From an uncultured Bacteroidales bacterium (GTDB lineage Bacteria; Bacteroidota; Bacteroidia; Bacteroidales; P3): DNA of 64,000 nucleotides. Each line of letters begins with the position of its first letter. Within the stretch, counting starts at the first letter, position 1. Shown here piece after piece: positions 45,459 through 54,084 of this stretch. A program made the translations under genes and the position numbers. The notes under the pieces are model-generated. The model had not been told where the DNA came from and searched no databases. It saw only the letters and a program-made list of their open reading frames with translations. The DNA is taken from positions 1 through 64,000 of the forward strand of contig CAJUFX010000009.1 of the NCBI GenBank assembly GCA_910586395.1. Reading direction: 5' to 3'.

Positions 45459-46979
45459 CTATCTGATTGTCCTGCCGATGCGGTTCCAGCGGATTTTCTT
45501 GAAGCCTTTACCGTCTTTGTTCCACGACATCCAGGTCCAGAACGCCTTGCCGACGATATGGTCTTCCGGCACGAAGCCCCAATAGCGGGAGTCAGCCGAA
45601 TTGTGGCGGTTGTCGCCCATGGCCCAATAGTAGTTCATGCCGAACGTATAGTGGCGGCAGGCTTGGCCGTCCACATAAAAAACACCGTCCTTTTCGTCCA
45701 GCGTATGCCTTTCGTAAGTCGTGATAATCCGGCGGTAAAGCGCGATGTTTTCAGACGTCAGCCGCACGGAATCGCCTTTGCGCGGGACATAAACCGGACC
45801 GTAGTTATCAACGTTCCAAGGAAAATGCACCGGATCGAACGGGAATAATTGCGGATCCGCCATACCGGCCGGCGTGATGTCGGGTTCAGCGGTCAGGCGT
45901 CCGTCCGCTTGCAAAGTCGCCGCCATCTGGCGTGTCAGCGGCACACGGCCGTAATTCGGATTGAAAAGTTGGCGCAGGTCTTCGCCCGAAACGCCGAGTT
46001 GTAACCATTCCTGACGCGAGAGCAACCAAGGTTGGGGTAAAATGCGGTAATTTTGTTCCAAGTGAGCCGGATCTTCCGCGCGTTGCCCGTTGATATACGT
46101 TTGGCCGTTCCGCAACTCCACGGTGTCGCCGCCTATGCCTATGCAACGTTTAACGAAACTTTCGCGTCGGTCAACGGGCCGATAGACGATGCGGCCGAAC
46201 CGGTTCCGGTCGCGCCAGACCGCGTCGCGTCCCACTTGTTTCACCAGCGTATAATAACTGACGTTGCTTTGATAGACGGTCGAAACGGTATCCCCGTCCG
46301 GGAAATTGAACACGATGACGTCGTTGCGCTTGACGGAGGTGAAGCCGGGAAAACGGTAATAAGGCCATTGAATGCCGGCTACGAACGATGGTTTGTCTTT
46401 GGTCAGCGGCATCGTATGCAATACGAACGGGAACGCGACAGGCGTATTGGGTAGGCGCGGTCCGTAGTGAATCTTACTGACGAACAGGAAGTCGCCGACT
46501 TGCAGGCTCTTTTCCATGGACGAAGACGGGATGACGTAGCCTTTGAAATAGAAAGCGTGTACAATCAAGGCTCCCGTCAGGGCCCAGCAGAGCGTATCGA
46601 CCCATTCCCGGGTCGGTGTCTTTTGGAAAGGCGGCAACAGGGCCGGGTTTTCGAAATGCAACCGCTTTTTCCAAGCCAGGTACGGAAAGAAAACAAACGG
46701 TACGGCCGCCGCCAAAAAACAGTCCGAAATGCGGTAGCGTTTGTAACCGTATGAAGTCTCGATGCAGAGAATCCAGAAAACAAAGCAATTGAGGAAAGGT
46801 AAAAGCAGGAACGGATAGTAGATATACCATCTTCTGCCGGTTATCTTGACCCAAAGCCATTCGGCGTAAAACGGGACGGGCAACCAATAAGGACTGTGGC
46901 CGCTGTCTTTGAAAGCTCCCCAAAGGCTGGCGGTCAACAAGGCCTTGTAAATGACGAACAGCAGAATCAGGTAGAGCAT
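45459..46979 (-). CDS. lepB: signal peptidase I
   Basis: LepB removes signal peptides from exported proteins at the inner membrane. The 506-residue form is long, as in Bacteroidales, with N-terminal hydrophobic segments (about 1-20, 53-73, 86-103 and 132-148). The catalytic Ser154 lies in IPSSSMEKSL and the catalytic Lys277 in RESFVKRCIGIGGD. A large insert follows between the catalytic Lys and the C-terminal GDNRHNSADSRYWGFVP box. It is separated from clpP by 12 bp and may be co-transcribed with tig and clpP. Confidence 0.95.
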   Translation of the reverse strand: MLYLILLFVIYKALLTASLWGAFKDSGHSPYWLPVPFYAEWLWVKITGRRWYIYYPFLLLPFLNCFVFWILCIETSYGYKRYRISDCFLAAAVPFVFFPYLAWKKRLHFENPALLPPFQKTPTREWVDTLCWALTGALIVHAFYFKGYVIPSSSMEKSLQVGDFLFVSKIHYGPRLPNTPVAFPFVLHTMPLTKDKPSFVAGIQWPYYRFPGFTSVKRNDVIVFNFPDGDTVSTVYQSNVSYYTLVKQVGRDAVWRDRNRFGRIVYRPVDRRESFVKRCIGIGGDTVELRNGQTYINGQRAEDPAHLEQNYRILPQPWLLSRQEWLQLGVSGEDLRQLFNPNYGRVPLTRQMAATLQADGRLTAEPDITPAGMADPQLFPFDPVHFPWNVDNYGPVYVPRKGDSVRLTSENIALYRRIITTYERHTLDEKDGVFYVDGQACRHYTFGMNYYWAMGDNRHNSADSRYWGFVPEDHIVGKAFWTWMSWNKDGKGFKKIRWNRIGRTIR

Positions 46980-46991
46980 GGCGGATAAGGT

Positions 46992-47678
46992 TTAGGCTTT
47001 TTTCTCCGATTTGCCCAATACTTCATCTATCATGCCGTAAGCCAAGGCCTCCTGTGCCGTCATCCAATAGTCGCGGTCGGCGTCCTGGTAGATTTTGTCG
47101 TAGGGCTGTCCGCTGTGCTGAGACAGGATTTCGTAAAGTTCCTTTTTCAGTTTGAGGATTTCCCGCGCCGTGATTTCGATGTCCGAAGCCTGACCTTCGG
47201 CGCCGCCCATCGGCTGGTGTATCAGGATGCGCGCGTGCGGCAGAGCCGTGCGTTTGCCCTTTTGGCCGGCACAGAGCAACACCGCCCCCATCGAAGCGGC
47301 CATGCCCGTACAAATCGTGGCCACGTGCGGCGCAACATACTGCATCGTGTCGTAAATGCCCAAGCCGGCATAAACTGAACCGCCCGGTGTGTTGAGGTAA
47401 ATCTGAATATCCTTGTGTTGATCGACCGAATCCAAAAACAGCAATTGCGCCTGGATGATGTTGGCCACCTGATCGTCGATGGGCACGCCCAAAAAGATGA
47501 TGCGGTCCATCATCAGGCGCGAGAAAACATCCATTTGCGCCACGTTCAACTGGCGTTCCTCGATAATGGTCGGCGAAACGTAATAAGCCTTGGCCTGCGC
47601 CGCCGTGACGGCATCGAACGTCGTGCCGCTGATGCCGCGGTGGCCGATGGCGTATTTCCGGAATTCGTTGTAATCCAT
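46992..47678 (-). CDS. clpP: ATP-dependent Clp protease proteolytic subunit
   Basis: ClpP forms the 14-mer proteolytic chamber used with ClpX or ClpA. The 228-residue product has Ser129 in GMAASMGA, His154 in RILIHQP and an acidic cluster DADRD (199-203) supplying the third residue. The NTPGGSVYAG oxyanion-loop motif is at about 96-105. It is directly downstream of tig (6 bp), the usual pairing. clpX is not in the window. Confidence 0.97.
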   Translation of the reverse strand: MDYNEFRKYAIGHRGISGTTFDAVTAAQAKAYYVSPTIIEERQLNVAQMDVFSRLMMDRIIFLGVPIDDQVANIIQAQLLFLDSVDQHKDIQIYLNTPGGSVYAGLGIYDTMQYVAPHVATICTGMAASMGAVLLCAGQKGKRTALPHARILIHQPMGGAEGQASDIEITAREILKLKKELYEILSQHSGQPYDKIYQDADRDYWMTAQEALAYGMIDEVLGKSEKKA

Positions 47679-47684
47679 GAAACT

Positions 47685-49061
47685 TTATTTATTGGGGTTC
47701 AGCAAGGCGACGAATTCGTCGTAGGAAACGGCTTTGTCGTTCTGTTTGACTTTTTCGAGGAAGAGCGCGGTCATTTTTTCGTCCATCATGGCGTCATAGA
47801 CGCGCTTGATTTCCTCTTGGTTCTGCATCATGCTGTCGATGACGCGGTCGATGCGCTTGTTCGTCTCCTCGTCCTGTGTCTGAACCGGGAAGTATTGCGA
47901 AAGCACGCGTTCGCGGTAGAACGCCCGCAGGTCTTCCGGTTTGATGTCGATGTTGTTGTCCTTGATCAGGCGGCTTTCGATCAACTGCCACTTGATGGAG
48001 TTGGCGTAACTCGGAAATTCCTTTTCCATGATTTCCGGCGTCAGCGCGGCTTCGCCCGGCTTGCGGTTCGTATCGCCCTGCATGATCCAGCGTTTCAGAA
48101 ATTCCTCGGGCAATGCCATGGCCGTCTTTTCCACGAGCAGGTCGATGACGTCGTTCATGAATTTTCGGTCGGTGTCGCGGCTGTAGAACTGTTTGGCTTC
48201 GTTGCGGATGGCATCCTTGAAGCCGGCTTCGTCCTTGATGTCGGCCGAGGGATAAACCTTCTTGTACAGGTCTTCGTTCAGTTCGGCCGCTTCGATATGG
48301 CTGATGCTTTCAATCGTGAAGCGGAAATCGCCTTCCAGTTTTTCGGCTTCCTCTTTCGCGATATGCAGCATGGAAGCGAGGTCGGTCGCGTTCTTGAACG
48401 CTTTTTGGATCGGGAAATCCACGGCGTCGCCCACCGACTTGCCGATAAATTTCTTCTGAATCGTTTTAAGGCCGAGCGTATTGATGGCGATCGAAGTCTT
48501 GACGCTGAGGCCACCTTCTTTCAGGTTGCCGTCTTCGCCGAGTTGTACCAGTTCCCCGCCCAGCAAATCTTCTTCGGCCGCTTTTTCGGGGCTCGTCAAC
48601 TGGCCGTACCGGCGGCGGATGTCTTCGGCGTATTTATCCACCATCGCGTCGTCGATTTTAATCTGGTAGCGCGTGGCCGAAAGTTTGTCGAGATGCAGTT
48701 CGAATTCGGGCGCGAGGCCGATTTCAAACCAAAAGACGAATTTGTCGGGATGCTCGAAATCCGCCACCGTCTCTTCGTCTTTGGCCGAAATGGGCTGACC
48801 GAGAATTTCCAATTTTTCGTCCGCGATATATTGTTGCAATTTGTTGGAAAGGATTTTATTGATTTCATCGGCCAAAATGGCTTTGCCGTACATTTTCTTG
48901 ACTAAGCCGGCCGGCACCATGCCGGCGCGGAAGCCGTTCAACTGTACTTTTTTGCGGTAAGCCTTGAGTTCATTGGCCACGGCCTCTTGGTAATCGGCCG
49001 GTTCCAGTTCAATCTTGATGTAAGCGTTGCGTTGCGCTGCGTTTTCTCTGCTGATATTCAT
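47685..49061 (-). CDS. tig: trigger factor
   Basis: Trigger factor is the ribosome-bound chaperone for nascent chains. The 458-residue protein has the N-terminal ribosome-binding domain with a GFRAGMVPAGLVKKMYG tail motif (the family's GFRkGkvP), then a region in the FKBP position (about 150-240) that looks strongly degenerate, as in other Bacteroidota. A long helical C-terminal chaperone domain follows. It is first gene of a tig-clpP unit. Confidence 0.93.
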   Translation of the reverse strand: MNISRENAAQRNAYIKIELEPADYQEAVANELKAYRKKVQLNGFRAGMVPAGLVKKMYGKAILADEINKILSNKLQQYIADEKLEILGQPISAKDEETVADFEHPDKFVFWFEIGLAPEFELHLDKLSATRYQIKIDDAMVDKYAEDIRRRYGQLTSPEKAAEEDLLGGELVQLGEDGNLKEGGLSVKTSIAINTLGLKTIQKKFIGKSVGDAVDFPIQKAFKNATDLASMLHIAKEEAEKLEGDFRFTIESISHIEAAELNEDLYKKVYPSADIKDEAGFKDAIRNEAKQFYSRDTDRKFMNDVIDLLVEKTAMALPEEFLKRWIMQGDTNRKPGEAALTPEIMEKEFPSYANSIKWQLIESRLIKDNNIDIKPEDLRAFYRERVLSQYFPVQTQDEETNKRIDRVIDSMMQNQEEIKRVYDAMMDEKMTALFLEKVKQNDKAVSYDEFVALLNPNK

Positions 49062-49089
49062 TTGAAACCTAATTTTTCAATCAAGAGCG

Positions 49090-49120
49090 CAAAAGTACGA
49101 AATTTTTGCGGAATTGCAAT
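49090..49120 (-). promoter_or_regulatory. predicted promoter of tig-clpP
   Basis: On the minus strand ATTG (49117-49120), 19 bp, TACTTTTG (49090-49097) matches the consensus with one change. It gives a leader of about 25 nt. Confidence 0.62.
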
Positions 49121-49130
49121 TGGAATGTAA

Positions 49131-49162
49131 TTTGCCGGTTTGATAAAAAAAACTTAAATTCG
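49131..49162 (+). promoter_or_regulatory. predicted promoter of the T9SS-cargo / S74 gene pair
   Basis: TTTG (49131-49134), 20 bp, TAAATTCG (49155-49162): the -33 box is exact and the -7 box has one mismatch to TAnnTTTG. It ends 18 bp before the first gene. Confidence 0.6.
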
Positions 49163-49180
49163 CAGGTTATTCTGCTAAGT

Positions 49181-49801
49181 ATGGAAAAGCAAAACAGACG
49201 GAGGCCGACGGGCTTTGCGGGAATTTTATGGGGCATGATGGCCATAAGTTGGATCGTAAATCCGGTCGGCATACTGTCCGCGCAGACGTTGGGACGGGAG
49301 GTGCTTTCCGCCGGAGGTTCGGTCGGGCAGCGGACGTTGGGCACGGGCGGTACGCCATGTCTGGTGACCTGGACGATGGGCGAGCCGTTGAATGAGACCT
49401 ATGCCGGATCGAAAAAGATTCTGAGTCAGGGATTTTTGCAGGGAGAGGGTTTTATCCGCGATACCATCGGCATGGATACAGCTTGGAGCCAATTGGGGCT
49501 GGAGGCGATACGGTTCGTGGAAGTCCTGTGTTATCCGAATCCGACCCGTGGGCCGTTGCAGGTGTCGCTGAATCCGACAGGCGCGTGCGAGGTCGTGGCG
49601 GAAGCCGAGCTGACGGACATGAACGGGCGGCGGCTGTATCGTTGTGCGGCCGGGCGGTTGCCTTGGCGGGAGACGCTGGATCTGTCCGCCTATCCCGCCG
49701 GCACTTATGTGTTGTGTCTGCGTTTTACGCTATCCGGCGATGCCGCGGCGCGTCGGTCGGAGGCGATGCGGGTCAGAACCTATAAGATTATAAAAAATTG
49801 A
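49181..49801 (+). CDS. small secreted protein with T9SS type A C-terminal sorting domain
   Basis: The product (206 residues from the ATG at 49181) has a signal peptide (hydrophobic residues about 15-33, SAQ cleavage). A short region with Gly-rich TMGEPLNETYAG and LSQGFLQGEGF follows; this LxQGFxQ phrase is common in Bacteroidota surface proteins. The last 80 residues are the Por_Secre_tail type: YPNPTRGPLQVSL, then LTDMNGRRLY, then YPAGTYVL and a final basic strand. It should be exported by Sec and then by T9SS through SprA. An upstream in-frame start (49106) lies before the promoter and is unlikely. The fibre gene follows 44 bp later. Confidence 0.88.
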   Translation: MEKQNRRRPTGFAGILWGMMAISWIVNPVGILSAQTLGREVLSAGGSVGQRTLGTGGTPCLVTWTMGEPLNETYAGSKKILSQGFLQGEGFIRDTIGMDTAWSQLGLEAIRFVEVLCYPNPTRGPLQVSLNPTGACEVVAEAELTDMNGRRLYRCAAGRLPWRETLDLSAYPAGTYVLCLRFTLSGDAAARRSEAMRVRTYKIIKN

Positions 49802-49845
49802 AATACGATTTAATCTCAATATCTTTTTTTAACGGAGACAGGGAT

Positions 49846-52332
49846 ATGGAAAAACGAAGAGGGTGGATTGGGCTGACATGGATGTTTATCGGCTTGTTGT
49901 GCTTATCAGGTATGGTCAGTCGGCCTTCGCAGGCGCAGGGCGTGCCGGCGGCCATCAAGTATCAGGCGGTGTTGCGCGATGTGGAGGGCGAGCCGATGGC
50001 GAACCGCGACGGTTTGGACGTGCGGATAACGTTGCGGCAGGGGACGCCGGCCGGCACGATCCTTTTTCAGGAAACCCATGTGGATTTGGCGACCGATGCT
50101 TTCGGCTTGTTGCAACTGGAAATCGGACGCGGTACCGTTTCGGACGCCGGCAACGTCAGTCTGTCGGACATTCCTTGGGAGAACAGTCCGATTTACGCCG
50201 AGGTGGAGGTGCAGGCCGACGGCAACGGTTATACGACAATGGGCGCGTCCGAACTGCTTTCCGTACCCTATGCGCTTTATGCCGGCAACGCGAGTGTCGG
50301 CATGGGGCTGACGGACGGTTTTTTGCCCAAATACGACGCCGGCTTCATGAACCTCGTCGATTCCAAGATTTCGGAAACGCCCGGCGGCGTACTGCAGTTT
50401 TATTCCGGCGATAACGCCTATACGTTCCCGGTCAAGCGCGGTGGCAAGAACCAGGCCTTGACGTTGATTGACGACGATGGCACGTTGGGTTGGCGAGCCG
50501 GCGGAGGTGGCGGCGGAGCCGGTTGCGACGGCTGTCAGGACGGCCGTCTGACTTATTGGGATAACGTGAACGGGCAGTTGCGTACGACCGACATGCGGTA
50601 TGACGAACCGACCGGGGCGGTTTATGCCGGCGCCCAATTCATCAGTCCGGAATTGATGATAGTGGAAAAAGAGTTGGAGATCAACGGTACGGTGTCGGGT
50701 AATCATAACCTGCAATACAGCGCGTTGCCGCAGTACAACGTATGGGTCGGCGGGGCGGACGGCAAGAGCTTCCCGCATAAGTTGGGGAGCGGTGTGACGA
50801 TAGACAGCAGCGACAAGGCGAATCCGGTGTTGCAGTTTGGCGGTGGGGCTTCGGTCTGGGTCTATCGGCCGGCAGGCAACATCGATTATGTGCATACGAA
50901 AGTCGATCCGGCTAAAAGCGTGCGAGTGGGGGTTGGTACGGCAGACCCGGAAACCCGTTTTCACCTGAAGGACGGATCTTTCCTTTTGTCGGGAGGCGAT
51001 GGCACCGGCGATGCCCCGACCGATTGGAAAGCCGGCAATCATTTCTACTGGCATAGCGGTACGGGTGCCTTGCGTATGGGTAAGTTCGATCAAGATCAGT
51101 CCGGTCTTTGGAATGAAGCCAACTTGGGAGCGAATTCCATCGCGTTGGGGACGAATGCGGCGGCGACGGAAGCCGATAATGTGGCCATCGGCAAGGATGC
51201 CAAGGCTTCCGGTCCGATGGCCATGGTCTTCGGACGCAATGCCGTGGCGACAGGCGACCAAAGTCTGGCGGTGGGGACGAACATCATGGTTTCCGGAGCC
51301 AATGCGTTGGGCCTCGGGAGCGGTTACAGTACGGATATGAACAATCCGACTTTTATCTCTGGTGGAGAACAGAGTGTTTCTGTTGGTTATAATATTAATA
51401 ATCAAGCCGATAATTCTATATCGATAGGGCGTGAGAGCACGACGGCGACGGCCGCTAGCCATAGCATTGTCGTCGGTTCCGATAATACGATTGCGGGCGA
51501 ATCGAATATTGCTATCGGTTCCCAGATTACTGGAGGTAAGGATGACCCCTATAGTGTTCAGATTGGGAAGGAGTTGACGGTGGGTGGCGGCAGTCTGGAA
51601 ACTATTTCAATCGGCCGAGACAATACGTTGAACATTGCTAGTTATGGAATATGTTTAGGGCATGATTTGACAGTGGAAAATGCGATGCAGTCCAGGGCCG
51701 GTATCAACATCGGTTACAATAATACCATAACTACGCGAGAGATGCAGCCCAACATGTTTGTCGGCCCAATATTACTCGGACACAATTTGCAAAATAACAC
51801 GGCGGAAAGCGGGGTGATATTGGGGCGATATAATGCCGCACCCGTTCATGTGACGCCGGCGACTTTGGCCTTGCTTGTCGGTGCCGGGGATAATCACAAC
51901 CGGTCTAATGCGCTTGAGTTATCCGTGACAGGCGACTTGTATGCGGCAGGAGATGTTTATGCCAAAGGAGTGAAATTGACTTCCGACCTTACGCTTAAAA
52001 CCGACATACAGCCGCTGAATGCCGATTTCAGCGTTTTGCAGGCCTTGCAGCCCGTGCGTTACCGTTTCAAGGCCGACAAGAAGCAGGCCTTGCAGTTCGG
52101 CTTTATCGCTCAGGACGTGGAGCGATATTTTCCGCATCTCGTACATACGGGGGGCAATGGTCTCAAAAGTTTGAATTATATCGGTTTGTTGCCGGTTCTT
52201 TGGCAATACACGCAGCAATTGGAGCAAACCGTGGAGATGCAGGCGTCCGAAATAGACCGTTTGAAGACCGAATTGGAAGCGTTGAAAGACGAGGTCAAAG
52301 CCATCAAGACGGCCGTAGGCTTGGGCGATTAG
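49846..52332 (+). CDS. surface fibre protein: Bacteroidota N-domain, YadA-head-like repeats and C-terminal S74 chaperone domain
   Basis: The 828-residue product has a signal peptide (cleavage after PSQA-Q, about residue 29). An N-terminal domain (about 30-145) has YQAVLRDVEGEP, ETHVDLATDAFGLLQLEIG and LLSVPYALYAG, as seen in many Bacteroidota tail-like proteins. A middle region follows, then about 16 repeats of 13-15 residues with an I/V-x-G core (SIALG, VAIG, LAVG, ISIG, INIG, VILG) from about 429 to 681, resembling the YadA head. The last 120 residues form a Peptidase_S74 intramolecular chaperone: SDLTLKTDI (about 710, with the Ser and Lys of the self-cleavage site), FGFIAQDVE, then a coiled coil of heptads. 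I infer a trimeric fibre that may release its chaperone by autocleavage. The repeat section from about 51340 on is more AT-rich than its surroundings. Confidence 0.87.
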   Translation: MEKRRGWIGLTWMFIGLLCLSGMVSRPSQAQGVPAAIKYQAVLRDVEGEPMANRDGLDVRITLRQGTPAGTILFQETHVDLATDAFGLLQLEIGRGTVSDAGNVSLSDIPWENSPIYAEVEVQADGNGYTTMGASELLSVPYALYAGNASVGMGLTDGFLPKYDAGFMNLVDSKISETPGGVLQFYSGDNAYTFPVKRGGKNQALTLIDDDGTLGWRAGGGGGGAGCDGCQDGRLTYWDNVNGQLRTTDMRYDEPTGAVYAGAQFISPELMIVEKELEINGTVSGNHNLQYSALPQYNVWVGGADGKSFPHKLGSGVTIDSSDKANPVLQFGGGASVWVYRPAGNIDYVHTKVDPAKSVRVGVGTADPETRFHLKDGSFLLSGGDGTGDAPTDWKAGNHFYWHSGTGALRMGKFDQDQSGLWNEANLGANSIALGTNAAATEADNVAIGKDAKASGPMAMVFGRNAVATGDQSLAVGTNIMVSGANALGLGSGYSTDMNNPTFISGGEQSVSVGYNINNQADNSISIGRESTTATAASHSIVVGSDNTIAGESNIAIGSQITGGKDDPYSVQIGKELTVGGGSLETISIGRDNTLNIASYGICLGHDLTVENAMQSRAGINIGYNNTITTREMQPNMFVGPILLGHNLQNNTAESGVILGRYNAAPVHVTPATLALLVGAGDNHNRSNALELSVTGDLYAAGDVYAKGVKLTSDLTLKTDIQPLNADFSVLQALQPVRYRFKADKKQALQFGFIAQDVERYFPHLVHTGGNGLKSLNYIGLLPVLWQYTQQLEQTVEMQASEIDRLKTELEALKDEVKAIKTAVGLGD

Positions 52333-52357
52333 TTTAAAATAGAACGAGCAGATATTT

Positions 52358-53041
52358 ATGGAAAACAATCCCAATACCGTCATAGCCGTCCGTCAGTTAG
52401 ACGTCTATCAGAAGCATCATCTCATTTTGTCGCAGGTGGACGTGGAGATGCGTCGTGGTGAATTCGTCTATTTAATCGGCAAAACCGGCACGGGCAAGAG
52501 TTCGCTGCTCAGGACGCTTTATGCCGATATTCCGGTACAAGCGGGTGAAGTGGAGGTCTGTCAATATCGTTTGGACGGGCTTAGAGACAGGGATATCCCG
52601 TATCTGCGCCGCAAAATCGGCATCGTGTTTCAGGATTTCCAATTGCTTATGGACCGCAACATCCACGACAACCTGCTGTTCGTGCTCAAGGCCACGGCTT
52701 GGAAAGACCGGGAGGCGATGGAACGGCGCATCAAAGAGGTGTTGGAAAAGGTGGGGCTTGAAACCAAGGCCCATAAGATGCCGTACCGGCTTTCCGGCGG
52801 CGAGCAGCAACGTGTGGCCATCGCGCGCGCTTTGCTCAACGACCCGGAATTGATTTTGGCCGACGAACCGACGGGTAATCTCGATCCCGATACGTCGGAA
52901 GAAATCATGAAACTGCTTGTGGAAATCAGCAAAAGCGGTTGCGCCGTTCTATTGGCCACGCATGATTTCTTGATGATCAGTAAATTTCCGTCCCGTATCC
53001 TGATGTGTGCGGACGGTCGGATCAAAGAAGAGACTTTTTAA
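52358..53041 (+). CDS. ftsE: cell-division ATP-binding protein FtsE
   Basis: FtsE is the ABC ATPase that with FtsX controls peptidoglycan hydrolases at the septum. The 227-residue product has Walker A GKTGTGKSS (about residues 37-45), signature LSGGEQQRVAIARAL (about 145-159), and Walker B LILADEPTGNLDPDT (about 164-178), whose DEPTGNLD form is typical of FtsE/LolD/MacB. ftsX is not adjacent in this window. It is 25 bp after the fibre gene and convergent with coaE. Confidence 0.88.
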   Translation: MENNPNTVIAVRQLDVYQKHHLILSQVDVEMRRGEFVYLIGKTGTGKSSLLRTLYADIPVQAGEVEVCQYRLDGLRDRDIPYLRRKIGIVFQDFQLLMDRNIHDNLLFVLKATAWKDREAMERRIKEVLEKVGLETKAHKMPYRLSGGEQQRVAIARALLNDPELILADEPTGNLDPDTSEEIMKLLVEISKSGCAVLLATHDFLMISKFPSRILMCADGRIKEETF

Positions 53042-53059
53042 GGGGACCCTATCACGGAT

Positions 53060-53692
53060 TCAGGCGCGCAGTTGCAGGTCAATGGCGCGTACGGCCGCCA
53101 ATACGCTTTGGCGCCCGTCGTTTTCTATAATGAAATCGGCGTACGGCCGTCTTTGTTCGGCCGACCATTGACGCGCAAGGCGGGCGCGTATCATGTCTTC
53201 GGAAACGCCGTCCCGTCGGTGGGCCCGCTCTATTTGCATTTCAACGGGACATTCCACACTGATGATTTTATCCATGTTTTTGTAAAGACCGCTTTCCAAC
53301 AGAATAGCGGCTTCGACCATGGCATAGGGTGGCCGTCGGCCGTCTGGTCCCGACGTCAGGTCCGCATTTTGCGCCTGCCGTTCCAGCCATGCTTCGCAGT
53401 CGGAAAAGACGAGCGGATGCAACAGGTTGTTCAGGACGGACAACCTTTGTGGCGAAGGGAATACGATGCGGCCCAAGGCCCGGGTGAACGAGATGAACGA
53501 ACCCGGCGTGAAATCGGGATCCGCCTTGATTTCGGGAAAAAGCGCCAAGGCTCGCGCATGGACTTCCGGACTTGCCAGAATTCGTTTGGAGGCCGTGTCG
53601 GCACAATAAACGGGGATACCGAAAGCGGCAAAAACACGTGCGACCGTACTTTTGCCGCTCCCGATACCCCCGGTCAGACCTACGCGTATCAT
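53060..53692 (-). CDS. coaE: dephospho-CoA kinase
   Basis: CoaE phosphorylates the ribose 3'-OH of dephospho-CoA, the last step of CoA synthesis. The 210-residue product begins with the P-loop GLTGGIGSGKST (about 5-16) and has the ADTASKRIL substrate motif (about 31-39) and the ARQWSAEQRRPYADF lid/tail segment. It is last in the pdxS-pdxT-nusB-yajC-coaE series. Confidence 0.95.
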   Translation of the reverse strand: MIRVGLTGGIGSGKSTVARVFAAFGIPVYCADTASKRILASPEVHARALALFPEIKADPDFTPGSFISFTRALGRIVFPSPQRLSVLNNLLHPLVFSDCEAWLERQAQNADLTSGPDGRRPPYAMVEAAILLESGLYKNMDKIISVECPVEMQIERAHRRDGVSEDMIRARLARQWSAEQRRPYADFIIENDGRQSVLAAVRAIDLQLRA

Positions 53693-53733
53693 GATGAACG
53701 TAAGCTGAGACGCCGGCGCGGAGCCCCGTCCGT

Positions 53734-54060
53734 CTATTTGTTCGTTTCCGTATTCAATTGGTCGTTGATGCTGGAGGCGATGGCCGATTTTTCGAATTTC
53801 ATTTTCACGTTATCGACTTCCAACGTAACCGTGTTCTCTTGAATGTCGGCAATCCGTCCGTGCAGACCGCCGATCGTGATGACTTTCTGGCCTTTTTGCA
53901 GGCTATTGCGGAACTGTTGCTGTTCTTTGTTCCGCTTCATTTGCGGACGGATGAGGAAGAAATAGAAAATGACGATGATGATCAGAATCAGGAAAAGGTT
54001 TTGCCACAGACCGGCTTTCGGCGCGGCGGCGGCTTGCAATAAAATCGTTAAGAAGTTCAT
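53734..54060 (-). CDS. yajC: Sec translocon accessory protein YajC
   Basis: YajC associates with SecDF in the inner membrane. The 108-residue protein has one N-terminal membrane helix (about residues 19-39), the FLIRPQMKRNKEQQQFRNSLQKG family motif region just after it, and the VITIGGLHGRI motif (about 60-70). It lies 24 bp after nusB. Confidence 0.94.
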   Translation of the reverse strand: MNFLTILLQAAAAPKAGLWQNLFLILIIIVIFYFFLIRPQMKRNKEQQQFRNSLQKGQKVITIGGLHGRIADIQENTVTLEVDNVKMKFEKSAIASSINDQLNTETNK

Positions 54061-54084
54061 GTTAAATGGGTTTTTTGTTTTTAA

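Noticed and set aside
49846..52332. Prophage tail module
   Set aside because: The S74 and repeat domains are phage-like, but the protein has a signal peptide and the neighbours are tig, ftsE and coaE; no other phage genes are present.
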